Positions 20,605 through 31,900 of a DNA stretch of 64,000 nt are shown here, in pieces. The position numbers were made by a program, and so were the translations under genes. The notes under the pieces are model-generated. The model was not told where the DNA came from and did not search any database. It saw nothing but the letters and a program-made list of their open reading frames with translations. Source of the stretch: Panaeolus papilionaceus (Eukaryota > Basidiomycota > Agaricomycetes > Agaricales); assembly GCA_015501605.1 (NCBI GenBank), contig JADNRZ010000039.1, positions 62,001 to 126,000 on the forward strand, written 5' to 3'. Numbering within the stretch: position 1 is the first letter of the stretch; each line of letters opens with the position of its first letter.

Positions 20605-23555
20605 ATGTATATGGAACAATTCAACAACACTCAAATTGACGTTCCTGAACGTTTTAAAAATGTAATCAAGTATGACCTGCCCGACGACGATCTTTATGCG
20701 TCTAACGCTCCCCCTGCGGATGTCATGGACATTGTGGAAGATAATGCACCTGCTATTGCCCCTCCTCCTCCTCCACCCCCTCTGGAACACACTTTCGCAC
20801 CACAGCATGCTCCGGCTCCCCCTGGGCATAAGTATGCTCCGCCCCCACCCCCTGGACATTCCTCTGCACCACAACATGCCCCGCCTCCCTCTGGACATTC
20901 CTCTGTACCACAACACGGACAAATCTCTGCGCCCCAGCATGCCCCGCCTCCCCCCGGGCACCAGTATGCCCCGCCTCATCATGGTCATTCCTCTATACCA
21001 CAGCATGCCCCGCCTCCCCCTGGGCATAAGTATGCTCCGCCCCCACCTCCTGGACATTCCTCTGCACCACAACATGCCCCGCCTCCCCCTGGACATTCCT
21101 CTGTACCACAACACGGACAAATCTCTGCGCCCCAGCATGCCCCGCCTCCCCCTGGGCACCAGTATGCCCCGCCTCATCATGGTCATTCCTCTATACCACA
21201 GCATGCCCCGCCTCCCCCTGGGCATCAGTATGCTCCGCCCCCACCCTCTGGACATTCCTCTGTACCTCAGCATGCTCCGCCCCCCCCTCCTGCACAGTCA
21301 TATGCACCCTATCCCTCCCTTCCGCCTCCACCACTCCCTCAGGCCTACCCCCACCATGCTCCTGCGTATCCTCCACCCCCGGCTGCAGGCCAGTCCTACA
21401 CAGCAGCATATCCCCCGCCACCAGCACCAGCACCACCCCCTCCCCCGACAGGTCGTTCCCTTTCAAATTATCATTCAGCACTTCCTGAAACAAACCATTC
21501 CTCTACCTATTACGCCACGCCATCTGACCCACGAGGACAATTGTCAAGCCGTCACACTGATATCACCCCCTATCCGCAGATGGCCCATTTCCCGGGACAG
21601 AATGTGGGCAATTCCATGTTTTTGTCTCGCACATGTACTTATTTAATTTCCAGATCCATACCGTTAATTTTCCTCGCGAATCCCAACAATTGAAAGACAA
21701 CTGGTTGGTCAGTGGTTCTGCTAATAATACTCGCGAGTGGGTCTTCCTTCTTTTGACTTAATCGACCTAGTTCTCATTGCCTTTTTTTATAGAGACCCTC
21801 AACACCAGCGTGACAATTTCCCGTATCCTCGCAGTGTCATGTCGCCAACCGAGAGAAATCTGCCAGCCGGAGCTCCAGAGTACGTCGATAACCCCCTCTA
21901 TCCTCCTGTAGTCATTAACGACACCTCACCAGCATGTTTGATCAACAATACAGTGTTGCGCTAGGCATTATCTCTCTAATGTTACCCGAGCTTTCCGACG
22001 ACAACCTCAACGACCTCGCAAAAACCCTTACAATGTCCAAATCCGTCAACTTTGTCACTAGAACCTGCCCTGGCGCTCTCGCGGAACTTGGCGGTGGAAG
22101 CGAAGCTCAGCAGATGATTGAGAGGTCCTGCGAGTCGGTGCTCGCAACCTTTGGACATCGGTAAGGAACATATTAAATGTTGTCTCCGCATGAAGGCTCA
22201 TTTGATGTTTTTATCATCCAGCCAGGCTAAGCGTGCAGAAACCACGAAAGAGAAAACCCCCCGTTCTGTACATGTTCTGCCTACCTCCGCACAGGGCACT
22301 TTAGCCCCTGCTCCAGCTGCTCCAGCTCCTCGCGCCGCTACTTCACCGTAGGTTGCACCAGTCGAACATTGACATCATGCTGTCTGACTGCTTTACCTTT
22401 TAGTCAAGAGTACCAGCAACAATCGGCGCATCCTCAGTACCATCAGGCGCCCACCAGCACCACAAGTCCTCCCCAGGGTGGTCAATCGTTGACCAGTCAA
22501 GCTTACCCACCAGATCCCAACCACGCTGGCGATTCATTCTACCCGAACATGTCCAGTCATGGTCATCAATCGCACAACGTCACCTTCAACGCTAGTCAGA
22601 CCTATCCTCAACCGCCATCGGTACCTCAACCTGGCTATGTCCCATTCTCTGGCGCGGCAGGCCAAGGTACTCCCCCGTTTTCACCTAGGTGCGTCATCTT
22701 TTACGTTATAAATAATCAATGGCTTACAATCCGTTCTTTTAACTAGCAACGGAGCTAATGCAGAGTACTCTTATGAATCGCAACCCACCACCAGTACCTC
22801 AGCCAGCGCTCGTCTCTCGCAAGGGGCCGAGAGGTCGTTGTTTAAAATGTAAGCTACTCAGTTAAATGACTTATACCCATCTGGTGCTCAATCTCTACAG
22901 AGAGGAAAATATTTTGAGCCTCAGCGCCAGTCTTGAGCGTTTAGGAGTCAACGATGGACCCAAATCCCCCCCTCTCTCTTCTGCTGCAGCTTCTCTTGTC
23001 CTATGTGTCGACATTCCCGACGTTATTCCGAATACAGCCACTGGCGCACCATACCAGCCTAATGATCGCGACGGTCATATCTCAGACTGTTTTGGCACTG
23101 TGGATGACCCTTCCATCCACAATAAACCATCCGTTGCAGGGAGATTCAACTATTACACCTCTTTTGGACGACCAATCGCTGCCCCTGGATTATCCCCTAC
23201 GACGGAGGGACTCAATCAAGGCGATATATATCTCCACCTTGATTCGGACATCACTCAAATTTCGGTGTGGCAATTCAGGAAGGAGAGTAACCTCAGTGGT
23301 GTCGTGGTCCCAACCTGGGTTAACATTACCTCTAGTTACATCGAGAACATGGGAGAAGTCCGACACCCGACCGAAAAAGGCTGCGTTCTTCACTGCAAAC
23401 CTGGTATCAAGCCCAACTATATTCTCGCCGGCAGCCAGGAAACCTACGTCAGGAGGGCGAACGGTGGAAAGAAGGCGGTGTCGAAGACTCTTGAGAGTCT
23501 CAGTCAGGGCGCTAAACGATTGAACAAAGGGAAATCTCGCGCCAATCTCCGTTGA
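20605..23555 (+). CDS. Transposon cargo gene E: Pro-rich repeat protein with conserved-looking C-terminal domain, 854 aa
   Basis: Eight exons: 20605-21603, 21654-21736, 21793-21879, 21933-22160, 22222-22347, 22404-22688, 22747-22848 and 22901-23555. They total 2565 nt, in frame throughout. Residues 1-50 are acidic (YDLPDDDLYAS). About 51-290 are PPPGH/PQHAPPP repeats rich in Pro, His, Tyr and Gln. A helical block (ALGIISLMLPELSDDNLNDL) follows near residue 400. Another Gln/Pro/Ser/Tyr-rich stretch precedes the C-terminal approximately 220 residues, which look folded (GDIYLHLDSDITQISVWQF, VVVPTWVNI) and end in a Lys/Arg-rich tail. Low-complexity Pro/Gln/Tyr regions often drive condensate formation or scaffold protein binding; that role here is inference. 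It sits 524 bp upstream of the transposase on the same strand. Not assigned to a family. Confidence 0.75.
20824..21219 (+). repeat. Two tandem 198-bp (66-codon) units within gene E
   Basis: The segment starting GGGCATAAGTATGCTCC at 20824 is repeated at 21022, and a third partial unit starts at 21220 (GGGCATCAG). The two full units differ at about three positions by eye, all silent or conservative, and keep the frame. A very recent in-frame duplication. Confidence 0.85.
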
Positions 23556-24079
23556 TATTTTTTTCTCTTTCCTTGTACAATCTGGACATTTTACATTCGT
23601 TTTTCGCCTTCCCTTTTATGCAAGATATATTAAGTAATATGTTTTCTTCTATATATGCTTTTCCCGCCGCTATATGAAACCGTCTTATATCATCTTTACG
23701 TGGTTCTAATATCCTCCCTTTTTTTTTTGTATAAATACACAAATCGAGATCAAAATTTATGTCATGAGTACTAGAGTACTAGTACTCATCCATGTTCTAA
23801 TTTTCATGTTTTATTTTCGTCATTTCTCTGACGTCTTACATAGAATCAGGAGCCGTGTATGCATAGTAAGCATATTGCTTAAAATGGCCCCTTTATCGGC
23901 GATGAATCATGATGAAAGGAATAATCATGATGTGCGATAATCAGTTGTTTTCGTCCTTGTCTAGAGACGACTAGTGTTGCGTTGCAGCAACGATATTGCA
24001 TTGGTGAGTCCTATGTTGCAATATACATCCCCGCAAAGCCGCTGACAGCTCGTATTGAAACAGAGGTTTTGCCTCGACC
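23556..24079. other. Spacer between cargo gene E and the transposase
   Basis: AT-rich 3' flank of gene E (several T-runs to 23730). Then comes a near-palindromic GAGTACTAGAGTACTAG run at 23765-23790 and the transposase promoter region. Nothing coding is supported. Confidence 0.45.
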
Positions 24080-27000
24080 ATGCCACCAATACGTACAGAC
24101 GGTGAGGAGCAGACGGGGCGCATTCGCTGTACTTGCACCGTTTGCTGTGCAAGTTGGGATCCCAGGACTCAGACACAGTCACAGAAAGGGAAATACGTCT
24201 CTCGTTCAACTCGCGATAACCATAGAGCGGACGATAGAAAGAGGGAGTTGGAGATGGGCTCGCAAAGATTGAATTCCGGTCTGCAGGCACAATCAAGTCA
24301 GAGCACCTCGATGGTGCAACTTACTTCCTCATCGAAACCACAGCCTGAACGAACAATCCTACCCCTCGATAACACCCTGTGGCTCACTTCTCTTGACGAC
24401 GAACTCAAACGTCTGGCTCTGACGCCATTGGTAGATCCACACCGACCACTCGTTTTCGTGAAGGCTCCATCTCCCTCAACACCCTTTACCATCGACATAC
24501 CATCAGATCTTTTAAGGCCAAACTGCTCGCAATTTCAATTGACTTGCGCATCTTCAAACCAGCGTTTCTTGCGCGTGGAAAATCACCTTGCTGAGCTCCA
24601 TCAACTCCTTTTATCTCTCTCTCTGAATACAGATCATGCTGAAGAACTTCTGACGGAGATTACAACTCTAATGGGGCGCATAACCCGCGAAAAGCACTTG
24701 CAATGGTGCCAACAATCAACAGGAGATTCTGCTGGCCCTTCCCATCTTAACACAGGTCAGTCACATCAAGTATGTCTCCCGGTATATGATACATAGACTA
24801 ACAACACCCATAGACATGTTCTTCTTTCGCGGTGCTCCCCGAAGTAGAGTTTACCGCTCTGTCGTTTTATCAGCCCTCGTTATGTATCACATCTACTCCG
24901 CACCCCGGCGCGCTATTGCTGCCCAGCTGGCTGGGATGCGAAGCATTTTGCGTTCGTTGAACATCGCTGAACAAGACCTGCAATACCCCATTCCCCGAGA
25001 CCCACGCACCACCACTGTCTATTACAACCTCCACCCAATAACCCGGAAGTATATCTCATGCCCGAGCTGCCACTGCCTGTATCTCTGGAATGGTGAAAAG
25101 AGGGGCGATCCACAGATACCCATACAGTGCACATACCAGTCCATTCCCCGTGATGACCATCCTGTGTGTGGAACCGACCTCTGGAAAGCCAAACGTCGAA
25201 CAGGGAACCACGTTTACCATGTGCCAGTCAGGATCTATGTTCATCAACCACTGAAATACTGGCTAGGCCGGTTATTGTCACGTCCACAGATTGAAGAACA
25301 CATTGACAAGGCTAACGCTGGTTCGCGGAATACCGATGGCGTCATGCAGGACATCTGGGACTCTCCTTCTATTCATACCGTGAATGGGCCTGATGGTCTT
25401 CCCTTCGTCGCAGGTGCAGGAGATGAAGGACGCCTCGTGTTCAGCCTAGCGGTCGACAGCTTCAATCCAGAGCACGTGAAGGCAGCTCATTCCGCAATCT
25501 CATCGACTGGCATCTGGCTTGTATTGCTAAACCTTCCTGAGCACCTACGCTACCTTCATCAAAATATGTATGTTGCAGGCGTTATCCCTGGTCCACAGAA
25601 ACCATCGCTGGAACAACTCAACCACTACCTGGACCTTGTCATCGATGATCTTGTGGAATTTTATGACCCTGGTGTGCGCCTATCACGCACGCACAAGTAT
25701 GCCCTTGGCCGAGTTTATAGAGCCATCCTCATTCCTTTGATCTGTGATATGCTAGCGGCACGTCAAGTTATCGGACAAGTTGCTGCGCCCACGGCACACA
25801 ACTTCTGCACTGTCTGCGACATCGACAAGGATGATATCAACATTCTTGATCCCAACAACTGGCCATCAAAAGACGCCTCCCAGATCAGAAAGCATGCCGA
25901 GATGTGGAGAGATGCAACGAGCAATGAAACACGTCAACATTACTACGACGCTTCAGGCATTCGCTGGTCGCCACTCTTCCGTCTCCCATATTGGGACCCA
26001 GTAAAGTTCTCTGTCATTGACGCAATGCACACATTGGACCTCGGGCTCTTTCAAAATCACTGTCGCACCCTCTTCGCTCTCAACGTCGACGTTGTCTCAG
26101 GGGACGGCACTTGCTCTGCAGGAAGGTCAAGGTTTTCAAATACCACGTCGAGCATACAGACCTACAGCGATAGCTTCATCGCGAGTTATAAACGCTGCAT
26201 CCGGATCGTCGTCGAAAACCACGTATCCTCTCTAGAGCAAGACTTGACTAGACTTCTCCGGCGAGTCCTCTATGTATTCTGTGTTGATAATAACATCACG
26301 TCGGGCGGTCGTGACATAGTCATTGGGACAAGATGTGTGTTAGCACGAAGTATTGTTGAATGGGTGAGACATATATACAACCATTTTATTCTTGATCTAA
26401 CATCAGTGCTCATGATCATCTGCTTGTATTCAGCGTTCTAGTGAGAAGTATGCAACGCCTCTACTCCCAGAGGCAATGAAAAAAGCGGACCAGCGGCGTA
26501 CTCAACCATTGGAGGGTTCCGACGCAGGTATTGGCGACTCAGATGGTGAAAGCACTCAGGAGGCCAGTGTCGAAAAGTCCCTTATTCCTGCCATACAACT
26601 TCTTCTGGAGCCAACGGCGGACAACTTAGAAAAACTCAGGACAAAAGGCAAGGCGAAGATCTATGTTACGCTTTGCGTTCTGCTTGGGATAGACTACTCA
26701 AGTATTGATCTTGCAAGACGATCGGCAAAGCAACAGTTGCAAACCCTCCTGTTAGAGAAGGTATGGACAAACTGCATTACCTTCGAGTTCCTTCTTGCTA
26801 TTGTACTGATCTTTCTACAGTTGAAAGAAGACAACGTGCGAGAGCGCCTAACCGCACTTCTGCCACCAGAACCAAGTTCCAAATCTCAGCGGGTTGTTCT
26901 TGGCCGCGACGTCATGCACATTGTGTGGGCTGACATGAAGAAAACGTGTACACCGACTTGGCTTGCGACTGCGCCTCCGAATTGGGGCACAGCTGAACGC

Positions 27001-28299
27001 GGAAAGCTGAGTGCTGCACAGTGGAGAGTCGTTTGCACTGTTCATCTCCCAATAACTCTAATAAAGCTGTGGCAGAATGAAACAGGACGAAAGCGATTGA
27101 TCTTGGATCATTTTATGGATCTTGTTTCCGCTGTCCGAATCGCCAACATGAAAGTCACCACAGCTGCCCAGGTTGAAGCCTATAACCACCATATCTTCCG
27201 CTATGTATCACAGATTTGCAAGCTATACCCTGATCAACACCTCAAACCGACTCACCACCTCGCCCTTCACATCGGAGACTTCCTAGAGTTTATGGGGCCC
27301 ACGCACTCTCACAACTCGCCATTTTTTGAGCGTTACATCAACTTCTTCCACCATCGGAATACCAACTCGCATCCCGGTATGTGTTTTACACGAAGTCTTT
27401 CCAAGCCATCGTCCCATTGACGTTGCTGTTATTGTTTTAAGGCGAACTGGATGGTACCCTGCTCGAGTCATCGGCTATCCATTCCAATGTACGAGGACTG
27501 CTCGAAGACGAGGACGACCTCAGATCCCTTGTATGCGAGATGGTTGAGCGCATGGACAAGATCGATAAGGAGGATATTAGGGGCTTTCGCCTTGCTAGTA
27601 TCCTTGATCCCAGCTTGCCATCCAGTACCCTCGATGGGAAGGGAGTGCCTACAACCCTCAGCCCGTTACACGGACAACTCTGGAGGGATCACATGGCTGC
27701 CCAGGGTCATTCTCTTCCAGAAAACATTCCGAGGATTACAGCCGACACATATAAGCAGATTGCCATCCGTGGAGTCCGATACAGCACGACCAACCATATA
27801 TTTCGTGACAGCACAATTATGTTTTCTGAAGAGCTTCAAACGCCGAATTCACCAATTGCGTACGAGAACTTAAAGGGCGCATTCATTGATATGATATTCC
27901 AGATCAAGAGAACACTGAACAGGAATCAACCCAACACAGTAGCTTCGCCGGCACTGGGGCAATTCTACTTGCTCATCAGAGAACTCATTCCAGCACAGAG
28001 TCCTCACAGGTCGGATCCGTTCAAACGGTATGGAATTTCGGGTGGCTTCCTTTGTGGAAGTGATAGCGAAATTACACGTATAATTTCCTTGGATCAGGTT
28101 ATATCCCATGCAACATTGACCGAGATGTCAGTCGATGGATTTGGGAAAGTTCTTCACATCTTGTCTGTGGATCGGGTGAGTAAATTTGCCTCAGCCTTTT
28201 ATTTCACAAGAAGCGCTCAATCAGGTATTGCAGCTGATGAATACCTTTTCTATGTTTGACTTTGATTATGATGTGGAGGACTTAACCTCAGATGATTAG
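24080..28299 (+). CDS. tnp2: tnp2-family (CACTA/EnSpm) DDE transposase, 1305 aa
   Basis: This enzyme excises and reinserts the element by cutting at the CACTG ends. Exons: 24080-24755, 24814-26363, 26434-26760, 26821-27376, 27442-28175 and 28225-28299. They total 3918 nt with no stop; a last 75-nt exon gives the ending YDVEDLTSDD. An N-terminal Cys cluster (CTCTVC, about residue 17) and a zinc-ribbon-like group (CPSCHCLYL, CTYQ, CGTDLW, about 308-350) precede the RNase H-like core. Candidate acidic residues: FSLAVDSFNP (about 437), ICDMLAARQ (about 536) and VIDAMHTLDLG (about 626). Typical fungal tnp2 landmarks follow (GIRWSPLFRLPYWD, VWADMKKTCTPTW, CTVHLPITLIKLW). Intron 26761-26820 is 60 nt and open, so retention would not shift the frame. 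Length and motif order agree with full-length fungal homologues, so it is plausibly active. Confidence 0.9.
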
Positions 28300-28719
28300 C
28301 CTTAGGATGCTGTATTAGATATTTTGTACCCCGTCGTAGTAATTTTTCTCGTCGTTCTATGACTGCGCTGAATCTAAATCAAAATATGACACTATTTAAC
28401 CTGGGTTATCAGTATTGACATCGCATCGTCTCTCTTGCTATCTGGACCACCTAACAGAACTGGTAAGATAATCTTTGTCCCAGCCGCTTACTTCTGCTAA
28501 GTCCTCTTACCATTTTTAAACCAAGTTTTTATCTGGTGCAGATATCTAGAGATATCTGGAAGGTATGTTACGAAATATGATAGGACTGTTATTACATAAA
28601 TTTCTAACTAGCTTTGCGGCCGAGGACGGTCCAACCTCCGATGATCATTCCACACAACAAAGAACATTCCGGACTGGATCGACACTCAACAGAGCCATTA
28701 ATAGAAAATGAACAGAATA
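28300..28719. other. Right subterminal region of the CACTA element
   Basis: Gene-free, AT-rich stretch between the transposase stop and the right inverted repeat. It contains the transposase 3' flank and scattered AACAGA-like motifs. Nothing else seen. Confidence 0.5.
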
Positions 28720-28819
28720 GTTATCTGTTATGGTAAATAGATGCTAATACAGAGCAATAACAGATTTTAAATAGATTACTTATCTGTTTGACCTAACAGA
28801 TCAATTTTTGCCCACAGTG
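28720..28819. repeat. Right terminal inverted repeat of the CACTA element
   Basis: Inverted copy of 7282-7381 at 94 of 100 positions, ending GCCCACAGTG and followed by TAA. It carries ATCTGTT heptamers matching the left end. Confidence 0.9.
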
Positions 28820-29290
28820 TAAGGACTGCACCTGATGAGGTGGAGAAACCCGCCTATTCTGCGGTGGGAAGGGCGGGGATGAGGGTGATAGATAGGGAGA
28901 GTGTGAGGGACGCGCGGGAGGGGAGTGACTGTTACCGCCTATAGAAATCAATGTCTTCCTACATCGCCTCAGATTGAAATGGGTATCCCGACGTTTACGA
29001 TGTCGTCGTCAATCACGTTACCACTTCCCAGTACCACCTCCGAGATTCAACCTGCGAGTTCTCTAACCTCACTTTCTGCTCTTTCTCTACCCCTGGACGA
29101 TCGTTCCACTTCCCCCAGCGTGATATCGACGTCAACGTCGGGGGCGTCGCCGTTCCCAACCCATTCCACTCCGCGCGCCATCTCAACTGCAGCTCCCGAT
29201 TACGCTCAATACTACTCATGCCAAAATGCAACTTGTCATCGTTGGATTTGAGAGTGTCACGATATGAAAGTAATGGATGATTCTATAAAG
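28820..29290 (+). pseudogene. X2 family copy 1, 3' terminal part after the transposon
   Basis: TAA at 28820-28822 is the right target duplication, and the sequence then resumes the interrupted X2 locus. The terminal exon reads LPSTTSEIQPASSLTSL and LSLPLDDRSTSP, ending at a TGA at 29249-29251. An overlapping frame (VYDVVVNHVTT and following residues) is also open. The same pair of overlapping frames is seen at 40830-41100 and 57400-57660, so which one is translated is undecided. A GACTAGGTATATTATGT block near 29338 marks the 3' end in every X2 copy. Confidence 0.45.
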
Positions 29291-29870
29291 AGAACGACTC
29301 ATTCGTAGTGCGCGTTAGTCGCGGTCAGGCGCTTTAGACTAGGTATATTATGTGAATAAACTTCCATTGTGTGCCTCGCACCAGCAACCTCTTACTACGC
29401 TCGGTATTCAGTGAAATTCTTGTGAGATCGCCCCGTTTTGTCTCCTGCATTCCTCAGCTCGCTATTATCGCTCATGTCAAAGACTCATCACATGAATTAC
29501 GCCCAACGATTGTGAGCCCTCACAGTTGACATTCCCTTGAATTCGAGAATATTATCCATGAGTATCACGAATGCGACAAGAGTGGCACGCTTGAGACACA
29601 TAAAGGTACCCATGGACAGATTAATTACAGCACAATATTGACGAGAGGATGTAGATAGAGAACTAGAGATACGAAATGTAGATAGGAAAATCCAAAATGA
29701 AAGGACATGTGAACATTGAGCTATAAAGGAAGAGAGAATATTCAAACAAAAAAAAGATGAGAGAGAAAAGAGAGTTGCATGGAGAGTGGATGAAACTGAA
29801 ACACTATATCAGTGCATGGCTATTGTTTGACTTGGTAGCAAAAGACTTACTGGAGTCTGGTCATGGCAGC
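29291..29870. other. Convergent intergenic region between X2 and GTPase 2
   Basis: 3' flanks of the plus-strand X2 copy and the minus-strand GTPase meet here. The block ATTCGAGAATATTATC at 29539-29554 and the A-rich run near 29745 recur before GTPase 3. No conserved frame; it probably holds two 3' UTRs. Confidence 0.45.
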
Positions 29871-31116
29871 TTAACGATCCCTGCTCCTGTGAAGCTTCTT
29901 TTCCAGATGCTTCACTGAATCGATGACCCTGCCAAAGGGCCCTTTCTTCTGCGTTATAGCAGGTTCAGGGGTAGGAGAAGTGTCCAGTGCTGGGCCGAAT
30001 TCTTCCAACTCCTTCTTGAATTTCACAAGAAGGCCCTGCATTTCCTTGAGTTGTGGAACAAGGGTGGCTATGAGCTGCTCATCTGATTGCTCTCTTGCAT
30101 CCTGCAAATCTGACTGAATGGTGGTTTGTTGTAATTGAAGACCCTGTATTTGTGTTTGGAGGTCATTGTATAGATCTGATGCGAATGGGGTTTGTCGGAG
30201 GGGCTGTGAAATTGATTCCTTAAGGAGATAGTCAGTGCTGAAATATTGTCCCAAAGCACCATCTAAAATTATCAGTGCAGACTCCTGTGTGTTTTGAAAC
30301 CTGACAATATGACTTCCACTGCTGATGTATTTCTAATGAGTGATGGGAATGTCATTGATCAATACTGCAAGAAATTTCCGAGATTAGCATACCTTCCAGA
30401 TTTTGTCTTGAAGCTCGCTGAAATTGCTTTCTGCATGCCTTGAGGCACTTTCACCCCAAACAAGGTCCCACATTGTAGAAACGATTGTAATTAAACTGGG
30501 TGACTCTGGTCCTGTCAAGGCTTCAAAGGTTTGCAGCACCCACCTTTGACTTCCAGGAAGGCGTGGGTTGTGTATAGGTGTGAAGTAAAGAATATAGAAG
30601 TAAGGATTGCTAAGCTTGAGGTCAGTGTGTGTCTCAGGAAAGAGACAGCTGGGGCTCACTTGTTTGCTTGAATCATGTTTCTCAACATGGAGACTATACC
30701 CATTGATGAGATTTTGGTATCTGCGAAGCCCGGAACATCCACAAGGTAAATCGGCCAGTGGGAGCGATGGATATTCACAATGCGATATATGTTTATGGAT
30801 TGTGTAAACCTTTCCAACTTATTACTGGAAATGCCGAGTGACGTGTTTGCTGCGAGCGATTCAATGAACTGCGACAGCATTGTTTTGTTAAAAGTAGTGA
30901 GTCTGATAATCATCTGACTTACTGTACTCTTCCCTGATCCAGTCGGCCCAAGCAAGCTATGCGTACGTGTATCAGTCATCATCTCGCAGTGGAATTGATC
31001 ACTAACACAAATACCATCCCATCTATTGGCCCAACTCTTGAGACCTGCTCTACTGACACAGCTCCAAAAATTGTTATATTTTTGAATTTGGTTGCAAATT
31101 CCGGGATTGTCGACAT
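29871..31116 (-). CDS. AIG1-like P-loop GTPase copy 2, intact, 343 aa
   Basis: Exons 31007-31116, 30923-30956 (34 nt), 30660-30868, 30393-30609 and 29871-30332 total 1032 nt in frame. The start MSTIPEFA was chosen because it is conserved in all copies and leads into the beta-strand MVFV. G1 LLGPTGSGKST is encoded by its own 34-nt exon. G3 is DVPGF, and the G4 position is STMWD in place of the usual NKxD. ILYFTPIHNPRLPGS matches the core strand of fungal G-domain proteins. The C-terminal third is a predicted coiled coil (YNDLQTQIQGLQLQQ, KEMQGLLVKFKKELEEF), a short Pro linker, and a basic tail (KHLEKKLHRSRDR). Family members bind GTP and often oligomerise, but the role in mushrooms is not established. 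It has the shortest linker of the array. The exon 1 donor is GTTAGT. Confidence 0.8.
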
Positions 31117-31900
31117 CGAGGGGTATTAGCGAGTGAAGAAGGAGAGTTGGTATGTCAAAGTCAAGATGGATGTGACCGAATTTTGCGAGTCTGACTATGT
31201 ATATGCACGAGGTGACCTTGAGGATTTGTATTCTGGGGGATCAATGCGATACGATTGGTGCGCTAGGAAATCGGGATTTTTGTGTTCCCGTCGACAGAGG
31301 GATTGTATTTGAGATGGTGCTATGTGACAATCAACATGACATTCGTCATCCTCCGAGTCGGACTTGAAAACTAAGATAGGTTAGCATCGATGATCAAGCA
31401 TAGTATTGCACTTCTTTATTACTCCCTGATCCTTCAAAACTTCAGTTCCCTCAATTTTTGCTGATACTAACATGGTATCAAGTAAAAAAATGGGTGCACT
31501 TGCGACGATGTATAAATCAAAGGCGGGCTTCAAGCCTTCGACACAGCTTTAGGGATTGACATGGCGCAGAAACTGATTGGTGATCCATGATACCACACAT
31601 TGCTAAACCTTATGGACTCCAAATATACAAAATAATTCGCACTTGCATGAACAAGGGTCCACTCCCCTGACTTCACAGCTAAGACTCTCAAATTCAAACC
31701 CAAGCCCCTGTCTGCGTCGACCCGCCAAATCAGAATGCGCACGTGCCATGCACCGCATTCCGCAAATTTGGAAATCCCAACTTTTGACTAGTGGCGTCAC
31801 ATCTCCTCATTATTGACCACCACGGAGACCTCGTCTTCCTCCCCTAAAATTACCTTTTTATGGAATCCTTCCTTTCCCTTATTTGATGATTTAAAACTTT
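31117..31900. promoter_or_regulatory. Divergent intergenic region, module 2
   Basis: Counterpart of 1270-2090. The leader frame seen upstream of the other GTPase copies is not preserved here. Conserved blocks near 31430-31560 and 31590-31830 match the other modules. Probable bidirectional promoter; no gene. Confidence 0.4.

Larger units (their letters stand above)
7282..28819. mobile_element. Giant 21.5-kb CACTA (EnSpm/tnp2) DNA transposon with cargo genes
   Basis: The element begins CACTGTGGGC and ends with its complement GCCCACAGTG. The 100-bp ends are inverted copies with 6 mismatches. It is flanked by the 3-bp duplication TAA and encodes a tnp2-type transposase at its right end, so it fits the CACTA superfamily on three independent criteria. 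Removing it joins 7281 to 28823 within an X2 copy in line with its paralogues. Six genes lie inside: three on the minus strand in the left half and three on the plus strand in the right half, diverging from about 18478-19373. Most fungal CACTA elements carry only a transposase, so the cargo is unusual. Four of the six spliced frames are intact throughout, and the Spt5-like one is open from its second exon, suggesting recent arrival. Confidence 0.92.

Noticed and set aside
20587..21273. A 228-codon minus-strand frame rich in Arg/Gly/Met
   Set aside because: It is the antisense of the Pro-rich tandem repeats in gene E. The repeats keep all frames open, and it lacks any independent splice or start evidence.
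24080..28299. Assignment of the transposase to the KDZ (Kyakuja-Dileera-Zisupton) group, with a search for a TET/JBP partner gene
   Set aside because: Motifs and CACTG ends with a 3-bp duplication fit tnp2/CACTA. No HxD...H dioxygenase motif of TET/JBP type was seen in any cargo gene.
7282..28819. Starship or Helitron interpretation of the giant element
   Set aside because: No tyrosine recombinase, Rep/helicase, or CTRR end is present; the inverted ends and DDE transposase explain it fully.
29871..31116. Septin or Ras-type GTPase identity for the array genes
   Set aside because: The spacing of GPTGSGKST, DVPGF and TMWD, the YFTPIHNPRL strand and the coiled-coil tail fit the AIG1-like fungal G-domain family better. 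No septin unique element was seen.
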